From Mytilus trossulus (lineage: Eukaryota > Mollusca > Bivalvia > Mytilida > Mytilidae): a DNA stretch of 64,000 nucleotides. Each line of letters starts with the position of its first letter. Position 1 is the stretch's first letter. The stretch is taken from positions 30,620,886 through 30,684,885 of the forward strand of contig NC_086374.1 of NCBI RefSeq assembly GCF_036588685.1, given 5' to 3'. A program made the position numbers and the translations under genes. The notes under the pieces were generated by a model that was given only the letters and a program-made list of their open reading frames with translations, was not told the origin of the DNA and made no database searches. Shown piece after piece: positions 11,011 to 22,384 of the stretch.

Positions 11011-14000
11011 TTATTTCTTCTTTTGTGGTTTTGGAAGAATGTCCATGTATTTACATATAATGGATAGCATAACTTCATCTGCACCTCCTCCTATAGATAA
11101 CAAACGAAAATCTCTGAAATATAAAAATAAATATGGTATATAGTATATTCAACTAATAAGTTAAACATGAGAAGTATCAATGTGTGACTGCTAATATCTC
11201 TATATACCTTTGTAATTTTGTTTGTGAGAATAAAGATATGTATCATCATATTCCTATCAAGATCATGATCAAATATTTCAAAACCTTTTTTTACAGGGAA
11301 ATATTTATAGATTATTGTTTGACATCTGAACATTTCTTTGTGTGCTGGTACTTTTCAATATTACAATGTCCTGGCATTTTTCAATATCACAAGTACCATA
11401 ACTCCTGAATGGTGAAAGTAAATTTCGTCCATATTGAACTTCACCTCCATTTTGTCATTAGTAACAAAATATTGAAATTTGAAAAGCTTTGGTAAGACAA
11501 TTCATGAGTTACAGCATGGACACAACTGGAAACACAATTTTTCAATCTTTCAAGTATAATTACTTAGGAACAGTGGAGGTGAAAATCGTCAATATCAAAC
11601 TTGACTTCCATTTTGTCATCAGTAAGAACACATTCGAATTGAAAAGCTTTGGTTGAACCGTTCATGAGTAAATACATGGACACTGTTTAGCAGCCGCCTG
11701 CCTGGATGATTGCCCACCTGACCACCAGCTGTACATCCCTTAATCAATTACCGATTTTGACTTAGCAAATCCAGTAAAAAAACTAGCAAAATTACTGAAT
11801 TTAAGGTAAATGCAACTAAACAAGATTGAAGTTAACTGTAAACTTCACATTTGTATTTATACAATGTCATGTTTTTTTTATTACTATCAAGTGTATAATA
11901 ACCAAGTGATAAAATGTTTAAAATCTTACCTGTATAATCTACTGACTAATACTTCATTTGTAAAGCCCATTCCTCCCCAGAACTGTAGACATGAATCTGT
12001 AGTTTGACGACTTAATCTACCAGCCTTTAGCTTACACATTGATGCCAACATTGTGACATCATGTCCTTGTATATACTGACCTAAGATCAAAGTTTTAAAA
12101 TTATTAAAAATCTGCCACTAATTATATCAAGCTTTTAACTTCAGTCAGTATTGTTCAAAACTCGTAGAAGACAATAAATGATAAAATAGCTATTGTATAT
12201 GAATAACATAAACAAAACTTTAAAAAGGATGATGAAAACAAGAGGGAAATTTTCACAAGAGTTATTTCCCTTGAAGGGAAACTTTGCAAAAAAATCAAAA
12301 ATTGATATTATGTCCATTCTGTATAAAAATGCTCAAATTTATAGATATTAAAGTTTTATTCCGCTAAATAAGAGATCACCATCGATTTTAAATTTTGAGT
12401 ATCAGTTCTTTGCGCTCCGCCATTTTGTCACCTTCTCCGATGAAAAATCCCGATATGTCTATAAACCACAAAGGAACAAAACTACAGTAAACGATGTAGT
12501 CGGTTGTTTTATCTGACTGACTTACTTGATACGGAAAATGGTCTTATTTTTTTAAATAACAATATAGTCTGTTATTTTTAAACTGTTCATATTGGAATTA
12601 GTTAAAAAGTCAAAGTTCAAATCATAAATAAGTGTTCCGTGGAAATTATTTTCGAAAATCTATTCGTTCATAATTCTTTAAAGTAATAAACTTTATTTAA
12701 ATAAATTCGGATCTTCCCTCATCTGATCACCAGCATGGCTAAATGTATTACTCCCAAAGGTATTGGAAGGGGTGTAAGGTGACACGTCCAGGTATTCAAT
12801 TGATTTCCTGTCCGGCGGGCTTGCAAGTTCATGCATCGTTTCACTTCTGTAGGTATTGATCAGTGTACACGACCGTAACTTATAACTTTCCATTTTGAAC
12901 TATCAGGTGCATGTATAATATACATTTTTATCTTGCGTGTCCGAAAGTGATATAATATACTAGTCATTACTTAACTCATACGCTTGTTTATAAATAACAT
13001 TTCTGGTGTAAAGAATATTATTTATAAAAAAAATAAATACTTTTTTTTTTTTTTTGAAGAAATACAAATCTATTTACATATTTTTCCAAGGGTTAATTTG
13101 GGGAAATGTAATATATACTCGTTGTCAATAGTTTCGGACAGATTTATTGATTTAAAAAAATGTGCGCACTTGTCGACGATTCGTGTATACATACGCCTGG
13201 ATAGAAAGTTACGGAACTATAGCGCAATTTAAAATATGTATACATGTATACATTGAACATAAGAAAGAAACATACATTTTGTGTAAATTGTGGTAAAAGT
13301 TTTGTAAATAGACTAGTCCACGTATGCCAACAGAATGTAATCAACGAATTCGATAGACTATTGTATACCAAAAGAAGAAGAAAAAAAGAAACAATTTGAT
13401 TTAAATACAAGTCAATTTACAACTTGCTTTGGTTCATCGAAGTTAAGAACATAGTAAACTCACAGATTTATATATCAATTAGATTGTTCTCGAATAAAGG
13501 ACTAAATTCATCATCATCACAATTGTTCCGACATTCATGTAAAATATATGCAACTGGACGTACACTAATAATCCCCAAGGGATGTGAATATTTTCTAGGA
13601 AAACTATTGAGTATCAATTTCGGGATTTATTTTCTGTCTTGATATTCAATGACAGCAATTTAAAGAATAAACTGCTTGTCGGATATTTGTCCGCTTTAGG
13701 GGTATTCTTGCAAGTTGAACAGACTTATAATAACTTTCAAAAATAGGGAAAGATAACATTAAATTTGTTGTCTTTTAATTTTAAACATCGTTGGTCAAAT
13801 AGTTATTTAAGTATATATATACGTTGGGAGACGACGACTATTATAGTAGTCTCAGATTTTAATAAGGCTTTCCCAGTTATGAATAAATTTGGTTGACGTT
13901 TTTCACACTTGAAAAGGATATCTATTCGTAATTTTTCGATTCTATTCCATGAAGATCCTTAAATTGCCTGTCAATTTTTTAAACCTCTTAAGTAAAAAAG

Positions 14001-17000
14001 TATTTTTTCTTTATTCGTACATATTATATTCCGCTTCGGTAGAGTTATCTTCAGATAGTTTCAGATATTAATTAATACATGGCTTTCAAAAGTCTAAATG
14101 TAAGTGTTCTCGTACATTTTTTCGCCTAATAAAGACCAAAAAAAATGCTTTGGTAAGGCTATTTCTAATTTCTAAGTCCCCCTTTTTTATGAGACATAAA
14201 TCAAGGACACGACTTGTATATCATTTCATTCTGACATATGAATTAAGTTTCCCGTCTTTAACCGAAAATTGTGTATTTCTTAGTAAATTAACTTATTTCA
14301 ATTCAAATAAATAATAGCACCAAATATAATTAAATAATCCCACGGCGAACAATTTTTATTTGTCACCAACTTGAAAATATATTTTAAATGTGTGTATTAA
14401 ATGCTCCCACTGATCCGAATAGACAGTCACACCTGGCAAGGTGTGCCCTAGAGGCGTGGTTAAATACCGAAGTGCAAATAACAATTTACCTTTCAACAAG
14501 CCATCTACGAGTATTGCCACAGAACCGTGAATACACACATCGTATAAACCTAGTCATAGCAGAGATAGTAAAAGGTCAATAAGAGTACACCAACATATTG
14601 TCTTTACAGATTATTGTACTTTAATTTGTTCACCTTATCAGTCCGAAAATGCATTTATTAAAAATAAATTTATAACTTTTTGTGTTGTCTACAAAAATAA
14701 TTCGAATATTATATACGTTTAACATAGATAATTTATCCCACGAATGAGTACAATTGAAAGTCTGTGCGTTTTATCTTCTTATTATCGAATGGTTATTAGA
14801 TAAAGCATAAGTCATCGGCGCGCTTACGATTAAGTTAAAATATGATTAAAAACCAAGACTTTTAATGATTATATTTTAAATCCCGGCATGCAAAAATCAG
14901 GAGAAAACGTCACGACCTACAGGAAGTAGTTGATATTTTTTCATTAATTATTGAATTTCTCCTTTATTACTGCACATATAGCGATAAAACTTTGTGAATA
15001 TATATATTATGTCATAATGAACATATTTAAACCATAATTAAAAAATCGTGAATTTTCCCTTTAATTACATACTTTCTATCAAGTTTTTACTATCAATGAA
15101 AATGACTTATCGTTACTCAACTATTTTTTTAATCTTTACTGCTAGAAAGAAGGATTCAAATGTCATTAAGAATTTCAGATGCCTATATAATTATAATAAT
15201 GCTTGCTAGTAGAGTAGTAGCTTATAACTGTAGCAGAGTGATTTTTATGATAATTTTATACATTGTAAAAATCATCTATTTAATTAATACTATATTTATT
15301 ATAAAAGCTTAATTACATATTTTGAATATTGTATATTCAGTTTAAATTATTACTTGCAAACCTTATTTTTATGTATAGTAATATTCACGTTATTTTCTAT
15401 GAATATTCATTAGGGATTTACTTGTTTTTATACTGGTACAATAAAGCATCAGAACCCTTAGCTCTTGTTGGTGTTATTCATTAATGCATAAAAAATCCCC
15501 TACTACTTAACTACAATTAGCTTACCTACAGCTCTGTACAACATGGACCTCAGACTTTCAACTTCTGTAGCAAGCTCTGCTAGTGTGAAGTGAACAACTT
15601 GATTGTCTAAAATAGACTGACCAAAGGCTTTTCTATCTCTTGCATAGTCTGCAGTTAGTTTGATTAGAGTATCCAAAGGAACTAAAGCTGAAATTTAATT
15701 AGCAAGAGTTGCATTATAAAATGGTTAGGTTACATTAAAAATGTCATAACATTTGTGCAGCCTAGTTAATTAATTGACATATTTGAATACAGATAACCAA
15801 TGCAAACTAAGTCAGGAGCCTATAATTCAGTGGTTGATGTTTGTTGCTGTTTTACATATTTGTTTTTCATTCATTATTTTGTACATAAATTATTAAGACC
15901 TAAGTTTTCTCTTTTGAATTGTTTTACATTTGTCATTTTGTGGCTTTTTGTATCTGATTATATAGTATGGGTTTTGCTCATAGTTGAAAGCTGTATTGTG
16001 ACCTATAGTTGTTAATTTCTGTGAAATTTGGTCTTTTGTGAAGGGTTGGATCATTGTTTGCATTCAAAGATACATTTTGAGAATAAAAATCATATTTTTT
16101 AAAATTCTTCAATCAAAAGAAAGCAACATATTTGATGTACCTGTGTGTATTGTAAACAACTGATATTTGAATTTCTCTGCATATTGATGAAAAGAACTGG
16201 CTAATTAATCTTTTTAAGGACCACCTAAATACAATCGATTTGTTCCAAAATGATATTATCAAATCTGAAGATGGAAGCAAATAACTCTTTTTACTGTTAT
16301 TTGTACTATAGGTATGAGTGGAGCCGAAGATTTTCTACCAATATGGGAGTTACAAAATTATATAGTTAAGGAGATTGGCACCACATATAACACAATCATT
16401 GCAAAATTTGCTAAATAGACATACCAGCAGCAGTTGCAAATATTCTCTCTTCTTGGAATTGTAACATCTGATATGTAAAACCCATTCCTTCATCTCCAAT
16501 AATATGACTTGCTGGAACTCGAACATCTTCAAAAAATATCTGTGCTGTATCTGAACTTCTCATTCCCAATTTGTCTATTGTTTTTGCAATAGTTATGCCT
16601 ATGTAAAATAATTATCTTTTAATATTAGAAAATAAGATTAAACAAGTTTAAATGAAAGAAGATAATAAGCCAAAACTCTAATTGAATGTGACAAATTAGT
16701 GCATTTCTTTGTAATATATGCCACTTTACAAAGCAAAAACCCATTATATGTAGTCAGAAAAATAAGGTTACTGTTCATGTTCCAATATTTAATAAGCAAA
16801 ACTTTGAAGGAGTAACAGTCTTATGAAATATTGTCTCATAAGACTAATGACTGATTTTGTATCCTGAAATCTTTTCCCATCTTGTTTTCATATGAAATTT
16901 TTCTATGTAAACAACATTTCATAAATGGATGGTATGAAATTTTGTCTCGTTAAAGGGAGGTTATCAAAGGTCAACTTTATTGTGTATATTGAGAAAATAC

Positions 17001-20000
17001 GCATAGAGGGAGAGGCATGAAATCTAGTCTCATGAAAGGGAAGTAATAAATTATTTGATATTTTGAATAATAAGATCATTTAGTTGTTTTATTTGATTAA
17101 CAAATAACAAACATACCTATGTTCCAGTTATACTGCAATGATTCGATATAATCAACCAAATTTTTCTCATAAAAGGGGGCTACAGGACCCCTGGGCCTCC
17201 CCTGGATCCGCCTATGCAATGTTTCATATGAAATTATGTCCAATGGACAATATTTAAGGAAGGGGGGGATTATTTAATGTTACATCAGTGCTGTTTGTTA
17301 TAAAATATGACAATGGTTACTTAGTCATAGCATCAATAGCATCTGGTGTCTGACTTTAGTATCTGGAGCTAGTGACAGTCTACTAATATCCAGAAAACCA
17401 AATCCCCTTCCAATTTTTATTTCAGGTAATTATTTATGTCAGTTGCTATCTCATATACATATTGATTTTCACAAGAAAAATCTAAATAAATTTTCTTGTT
17501 TCATTACACTTAAATTATTACAGTAAACATTTAGACAATCTTAGTTCACCTGGTAATTTCATTGGTAAACAAATAAGAGACTTATTTTGATGAGGTTTGC
17601 CATCTGATGTATTAGCTAGTAGACACATCCAGTCTGCTTGTGTTCCATTCGTTGTCCACATTTTACCACCATTTATAATAAGATCACCATCCTTCTTCAC
17701 AGCAGTTGTTTTAAGGCCTAGAATTTAAAAAAAATTAGTAATTTAGCTTTTTGTAGATGATTAGAGACTTTTTTTTTATACATTTCTGATGCCTTATACA
17801 AAATAAATATAGGAATACTTCCTTCCAGGAATCTTGTTTACAAATCAATACATAACTCTGCTAATAATTCATCCATTCATTAAATAAAATAAAGACCACC
17901 AGCTTCTAAATCTTAGTTTAATTAAACCTTAACTTGTGCCTTTTTTTTTTAATTTGCTGGTGCTTTAAAAAGTAAAGAAATCAGACTATGTAATTTCATG
18001 TGAAAATGTATAAACTTAAATTTTGAATTTGAACTACAGACAATATGTTCAAGCTCTTTTGTTTTTTTAAAAACTATCATATTTTGTTTTAGACAAGAAA
18101 ATTTATATGATTATATGTGGGACTATTCAGATTTCAGCATCTTGTAATTTTGTTCTCTGAACTGGAAAAACAAATTAACATTAATTTTTTCTTGAGTTTT
18201 CAAATTCATTTTAATGTATGAATACAGATCTGATTTTTCCAGTCTAATTTATAACAATAAGTCATCTTTATCGACTTTACAGCAACTTTTAATGAGACCT
18301 TTTTGTCAAAATGATTAGAAATGCCTAGATTTACAATGGATAGTTATTTCTGTGTATAACTGTACATATATATCCAATCCACCTTTATTATTTTTCAATT
18401 ATCTGATATTGATCTGATTACCCTTTTCTATTTTCTATAAAAATGTCCAAACCTAAAATATCCTATCCTTATTACTTTACAATCATAACAAACCTTGGAA
18501 AAATTAAACTTACTTGCTACATCCGATCCTGAGCTAACTTCACTAACTCCAAGACATGCAACTAAATCACCACTAATAGAAGGTGCAAGATATTCTTTCT
18601 TTAATTTATCACTTCCAAATCTGTAATGGATATAAATTTGGTATTTTTTCTTCAATCAACATTGCTTTAAATCCACTTGATATATATACAATGTGCTTTT
18701 GATAAATGTACCAGGAAAGGTCTTTTTTTTATTTTGAAAAGCCAATACTCATATATAAAAGCCATTTAAAATGTTAAATAAATTTTGAACAGTGGCGATT
18801 ATAAACATGCCTCAACTACCATGTAAGGCTAGCATAAAAGGATTTCAAAAGGTCAGCAATGCATCTTTTGAGATTATTTTTTTTCAAACTGATGTTGATA
18901 ATAAAAAATTTTATCGCTATTTTGTGCATTTTTCCTTTGATCTTTTTTTGTGATAATTTTCATATCATGCTTCTCGCTTGATATGGAAAAATTATTGCTA
19001 GAAACTAATGAGACCACGTGGCGTTGCTAACGAAATTGACATTGAAATTGACAACGTCGTCACAGGTAAAATAGCGATAAACAGATTATCATTGGTCATC
19101 TCAACTCGATTGCTTTTCTCACTTTCGCTGTTCCAGCTCAAGCGAGAAAATCAATCTCGTTGAGACGATCAACGATAATCTATAAATATCAACCATTTCT
19201 CTTCATACACAACAATATGTACCTCATCACTTTCTTTTTATACTCATAAATTTATGAATGTTACAGCTAATTTCCTACTGCTTGTAGAGTAAAACTTTGG
19301 TAGGCTTGCTTGCTCTGTTTGTATAATCGTTTATGCAAGCTTCGTAATTAACATTGACATCTTAAAACAATATATATAGGCATAATTAAACCTGTATATA
19401 TCATATTTGAATTTGGTTGGACCTTATATTCCAAATACAATTGTACATTATACAAACAAAGCAAGCAAGCTAACCAAAGCCTTGTTTTATATGCATTAGG
19501 ATATAAGCTGTAACTATAGTTCATATTTTTTGTCTTAACATGTGATCTCTGTCTTTTATATACAAGGATATGCATTGAAGAATATTGAATGTTAGTCAAT
19601 AAATATTATTAGTGTATTATAAGTAATTTTACCACAAAAAGCTTGACTGCAAAAGTGACAACATGATTAATGTCCTTAACTCACCTAGCCAAAGCAGGAG
19701 TTGCCATATCACTTTGGACACCTATAGCCATGGGTAAAGCCCCACAGTTAATGGTACCTAATTCTTCTGCCATAGCACAGCTGTAAGAATAATCCAAACC
19801 CAGACCTCCATATTCTTAAAAATATATTATAAAGCAACTATATGGACACATGAAACTGTTATGCAATTTTTGCATAATAACAAGTTATGTCTTAAATATT
19901 TTAGTTTGTCAGTCAATGTATAGTTTATCAGGAATGCAGTTAATTAATCTTAAAATGATTTTTTTGACAGATTAAAGAGAATGTATTGCTTTTACATACT

Positions 20001-22179
20001 CAAAAGACACCTTAATGAAGACTGTCACTGTCTATACATGTATGTGCTCATATTGCAAGTTTTACATGTAGAAAGTATTTAAGACTTTTTTTTCAATCAG
20101 TACGTAAAAGTTTATCTTATTGAAATCTTATAGAGATACATTGCTCATTGTTCACTTACAATCTTCAAAGTAAACACTAAAGGCTTCCTCATGCCTATTT
20201 AATTGATATTCATGTAAAATCATTTAAAAATCAAAATAATTCTATTAAATCTTTTGATGGCAATACTATGTAGCTTATCATCATATGAAATAAATTAAAT
20301 TGATGCTAGTATTTTATATACCACAGATCATTTGAACACAGAACCTCTCCATATTCATGATATTATGCTTGAACTGTTGACAATGAATTATTGTGTTTTC
20401 TTACTTCAGTAAAATTGGTCATCTATTTGGAATTGGGAGTTTGGAATTACACTGGAACTTATCATTTTAAAAAATGTATGTCCTGTTCTATAATTACCTT
20501 GTACTGCATGATAGCCCTTGCATGAAGGATGTCATAAATTACATCTATGGGCAGTTCCAACCAAAATGTACTGCTAATTTAGACATTAAAATGCTGTTAA
20601 TGCACATTGTGGCAAAATTTATACACATATATCTAGTTAGTCATACCTGTTGGTTTTGATACCCCTAAAATACCAGCATTTCCAAGTGTCTTAAAGACTT
20701 TGTGTGCTGGAAAAATTCCCTCAGCTTCCCATTCATCTACATAAGGATTGATGTCTTTATCAATAATCTGAAGGAAAAATATAGAATATAAAATTGTTCA
20801 TTTTAAAATATTTGAATCACTGAGGAAACTGCTTTCACTAATTATATTACAGGTGTGATTGATTTCCACCCTACCTGGTGTGAGTGGTAATAGAAAGCGA
20901 CAATCAAGTAGAATTTGTTTTTGTTGATATGTCTGTTCAATTAAGTTAAGTTAAGCCATTTCAATTGATATTTTATAGTGAATGTGTCTTTAGTTCTAGG
21001 CTGTAATGTTGTACACTACTATCTTAGGTTAGGATGAAGGTAATTCACTAGGGGCCTGTTAAAACGTTTAAACCCATTAGCATCATGATAAGTGGCATGC
21101 AAGGTATATAACCCACTGCATTTCTTTGCACATCTTCTAAGTCAAGAACCTGATGTTCAGGGGTTGTCGTTTGTTGATGTGGTTCATAATTGTATTTCTT
21201 GTTTTTCATATAGATGATTTTTTCAGTTTGAATTGTTTTACACAAGTATGACTAGTTAGTGACCCTTATCATGCTTATACTGTTATATATATATATAGCT
21301 TGCTGGCGATGATGTGAACCATGCAAGGCTTATATACAGTGGCTTTGTAGTTTGATAAGTTGTTGTGGATCCTTCAAATGTTAGAGTGGATATGCCACTT
21401 TTGAAGGATTACAGGGTGTCCGACATACCTATTGCTTCAGGTAGTGAGTTCCAGCCTGAAATAGTGCGAGGATAAAATGAAAATTTATAGAAATCTTTAT
21501 TTGTTGATACATGTATTTGCCTGCATTTATGTTTCCCCCTAGTACGTCTATCAGATATTGTTAAATTGTCCTTAGGAACTTCAATTTCAACATAGTATTC
21601 ATTGAATAATAATACATTGCTACTATTTTGTTGAGTGTATTTTCTGTGGTATATTATTTTATTTTATTATTTTTATAACACTGTTATATATCTTTTATTA
21701 TGTGTGTATTGCATATGTTAATGTTTATAATAATATTGTCTGTATCATATGCCCTCCTGGGGCCCTAATTTGGAAAATAAAATATTCTATTCTATTCTAT
21801 TCAACTAACCCCCAATTTATTTTATATAGCATAGTAAGTATCATAGTTATCTAGCTTTTTCCCTTTTTTCCTAATCTAGCCATTTCTGTTATATCATGAA
21901 AGTATTTTAATTGCATTGGAAACATTGTCAATTTATATCTGAGCATTTTGTGTTATGTAAACAACGTGTCTGTTTCAGTGTTTGACCAAAGTCCAAATTT
22001 ATTTCGAAGTCAGTTTCTATTACCTTTCTTAACGTAGCTCGAAGTTCGTCGTGTTCAGAAGTGAATATGTGCTCCTTATTATCAAAGCATCTGGGACTTG
22101 AGGCAAAATTTCTAGACGATGGGTTTAACGCCAATCTTTGTCCAAGACCAGAACAAATCCGTCTGCACACATTGGCCAT
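11011..22179 (-). CDS. Mitochondrial acyl-CoA dehydrogenase (acyl-CoA dehydrogenase 6-like), complete
   Basis: Minus-strand exons in order: 22024-22179, 20647-20767, 19685-19814, 18514-18620, 17550-17717, 16425-16598, 15526-15687, 11930-12080 and 11011-11113. All introns are GT-AG, phases agree at every junction, and the total is 1272 nt (423 aa plus stop), a normal length for the family. The N-terminus (MANVCRRICSGLGQR, Arg-rich, no acids) looks like a mitochondrial presequence. Acyl-CoA dehydrogenases are FAD flavoenzymes that introduce the alpha-beta double bond into acyl-CoA and pass electrons to ETF. Signature 1, GVSEVSSGSDVAS, is at about 159-171, MWTTNG at about 191-196, and signature 2, QFWGGMGFTNEVLVSRLYRD, at about 372-391. 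The usual medium-chain catalytic Glu site reads IGGGADEV, with Gly instead of Glu, whereas FQEERI (Glu about 278) fits the alternative base position of long-chain and isovaleryl enzymes. Substrate is unknown; the acdh-6-like label is from overall resemblance. AATAAA overlaps the stop codon. It is head-to-head with IAH1. Confidence 0.93.
11390..11745. repeat. Dispersed repeat in dehydrogenase intron 8, internally duplicated
   Basis: CATTTTGTCATTAGTAA, AAAAGCTTTGGTAAGAC and TTCATGAGTTACAGCATGGA are followed about 160 bp later by CATTTTGTCATCAGTAAGAA, AAAAGCTTTGGTTGAACC and TTCATGAGTAAATACATGG. It therefore holds two diverged modules of one unit. I recognise this text as common bivalve repeat DNA. 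Confidence 0.6.
12693..12893 (-). CDS. Unassigned 66-codon reading frame in dehydrogenase intron 7 (candidate only)
   Basis: A minus-strand frame starts MESYKLRSC in good context (AAAATGG) and ends LFK-stop. It is noticeably less AT-rich than the surrounding intron and its composition (Ser/Pro/Thr/Asp, e.g. SPPDRKSIEYLDVSPYTPS) looks more protein-like than neighbouring chance frames. It matches no family I know. It could be a first exon from an intronic promoter, because CATGCTG|GTGATC inside it is a possible donor, or a chance frame. An AATAAA lies right after the stop. Confidence is low. Confidence 0.2.
   Translation of the reverse strand: MESYKLRSCTLINTYRSETMHELASPPDRKSIEYLDVSPYTPSNTFGSNTFSHAGDQMREDPNLFK
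15825..16050 (-). repeat. Bivalve short interspersed repeat, reverse orientation
   Basis: TGATGTTTGTTGCTGTTTTA, TTTTGAATTGTTTTACAT, TATGGGTTTTGCTCATAGTT and GTGACCTATAGTTGTTAAT are the landmarks seen in the copies at about 32.95-33.15 and 37.85-38.05 kb. It lies in dehydrogenase intron 6. The small forward frame over it is not a gene. Confidence 0.65.
17150..17290. repeat. GGATCCGCC repeat family fragment
   Basis: AAGGGGGCTACAGGACCCC and CTCCCCTGGATCCGCCTATG belong to the G/C-rich family with copies at about 22.96-23.15 kb (GGCTGGATCTGCCCCTGAG) and 62.59-62.74 kb (TTCTGGATCCGCCTATGA). It lies in dehydrogenase intron 5. Confidence 0.55.
18880..19205. repeat. Foldback-type dispersed repeat in dehydrogenase intron 3
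   Basis: GATAAACAGATTATCATTGG and its diverged inverse near 19172-19190 (CGATAATCTATAAATATC), GTCATCTCAACTCGAT against ATCTCGTTGAGACGAT, and GCTTTTCTC against GAGAAAATC pair as a stem about 19075-19190. The block before it, GAGACCACGTGGCGTTGC, is part of the same recurring bivalve repeat. It is non-coding. Confidence 0.6.
19286..19492. mobile_element. Short hairpin MITE in dehydrogenase intron 3
   Basis: GGCTTGCTTGCTCTGTTTGT followed by ATAAT (about 19301-19327) is matched in inverse complement by ATTATACAAACAAAGCAAGC (about 19448-19467), and the pairing extends outward to ACTTTGGTA against TAACCAAAGC. The total is about 200 bp, a non-autonomous inverted-repeat element. Confidence 0.6.
21331..21600 (-). 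mobile_element. 5'-truncated copy of the 23.4-26.0 kb LINE
   Basis: The minus strand reads GTTCCTAAGGACAATTTAAC, GATAGACGTACTAGGGGGAA, TATCCTCGCACTATTTCAGG and CTCACTACCTGAAGCAATAG, nearly identical to the last ~230 bp of the LINE coding region (25814-26040), then the same CAAAGCCACTGTA 3' UTR start. One in-frame stop (GGA to TGTAAT context, near DTL) breaks it. It lies in dehydrogenase intron 1, about 2 kb from and opposite to the longer copy. Confidence 0.8.
21601..21806 (+). mobile_element. LINE 3' UTR with (TATTC)n tail
   Basis: TATGCCCTCCTGGGGCCCTA and TTTGGAAAATAAAATATTC precede TATTCTATTCTATTC at about 21787-21801. A poly(A)-like AATAAA followed by a pentameric microsatellite tail is the usual 3' end of CR1/L2-type LINEs. 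No coding part remains. Confidence 0.6.
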
Positions 22180-22384
22180 TTTTGTTTACATCGTCTGCAC
22201 TAAATATTAGTGTATTCATCATTTGAAGTTACTTTTATAATTAATAACATATGCGTTTTTCCTGCGAATTTACTGAATTTTGCTAATGTACTTGGTATTA
22301 TTTTTTTCTTTCTTAAAATTCCACCTGTGCAGCTGATCAAAGAAGGTCAAGGAGACGGATGTAGATGTGAGGTCAAAAATTAGG
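22180..22384. promoter_or_regulatory. 205-bp bidirectional promoter between dehydrogenase and IAH1
   Basis: The two start codons face away from each other with only 205 bp between them, so both core promoters and 5' UTRs must sit here unless distant noncoding exons exist. No clear TATA box is seen on either side. Two AGGTCA half-sites (22344-22349 and 22370-22375) and overlapping E-box-like CACCTG/CAGCTG (about 22322-22335) lie on the IAH1 side. AGGTCA is the half-site of nuclear receptors that regulate fatty-acid oxidation in animals, but function here is inference. Confidence 0.6.

Noticed and set aside
14356..14582. Overlapping frames on both strands near CACACCTGGCAAGGTGTG
   Set aside because: Short, no homology and no splice support; the palindromic 18-mer alone is not enough for a feature.
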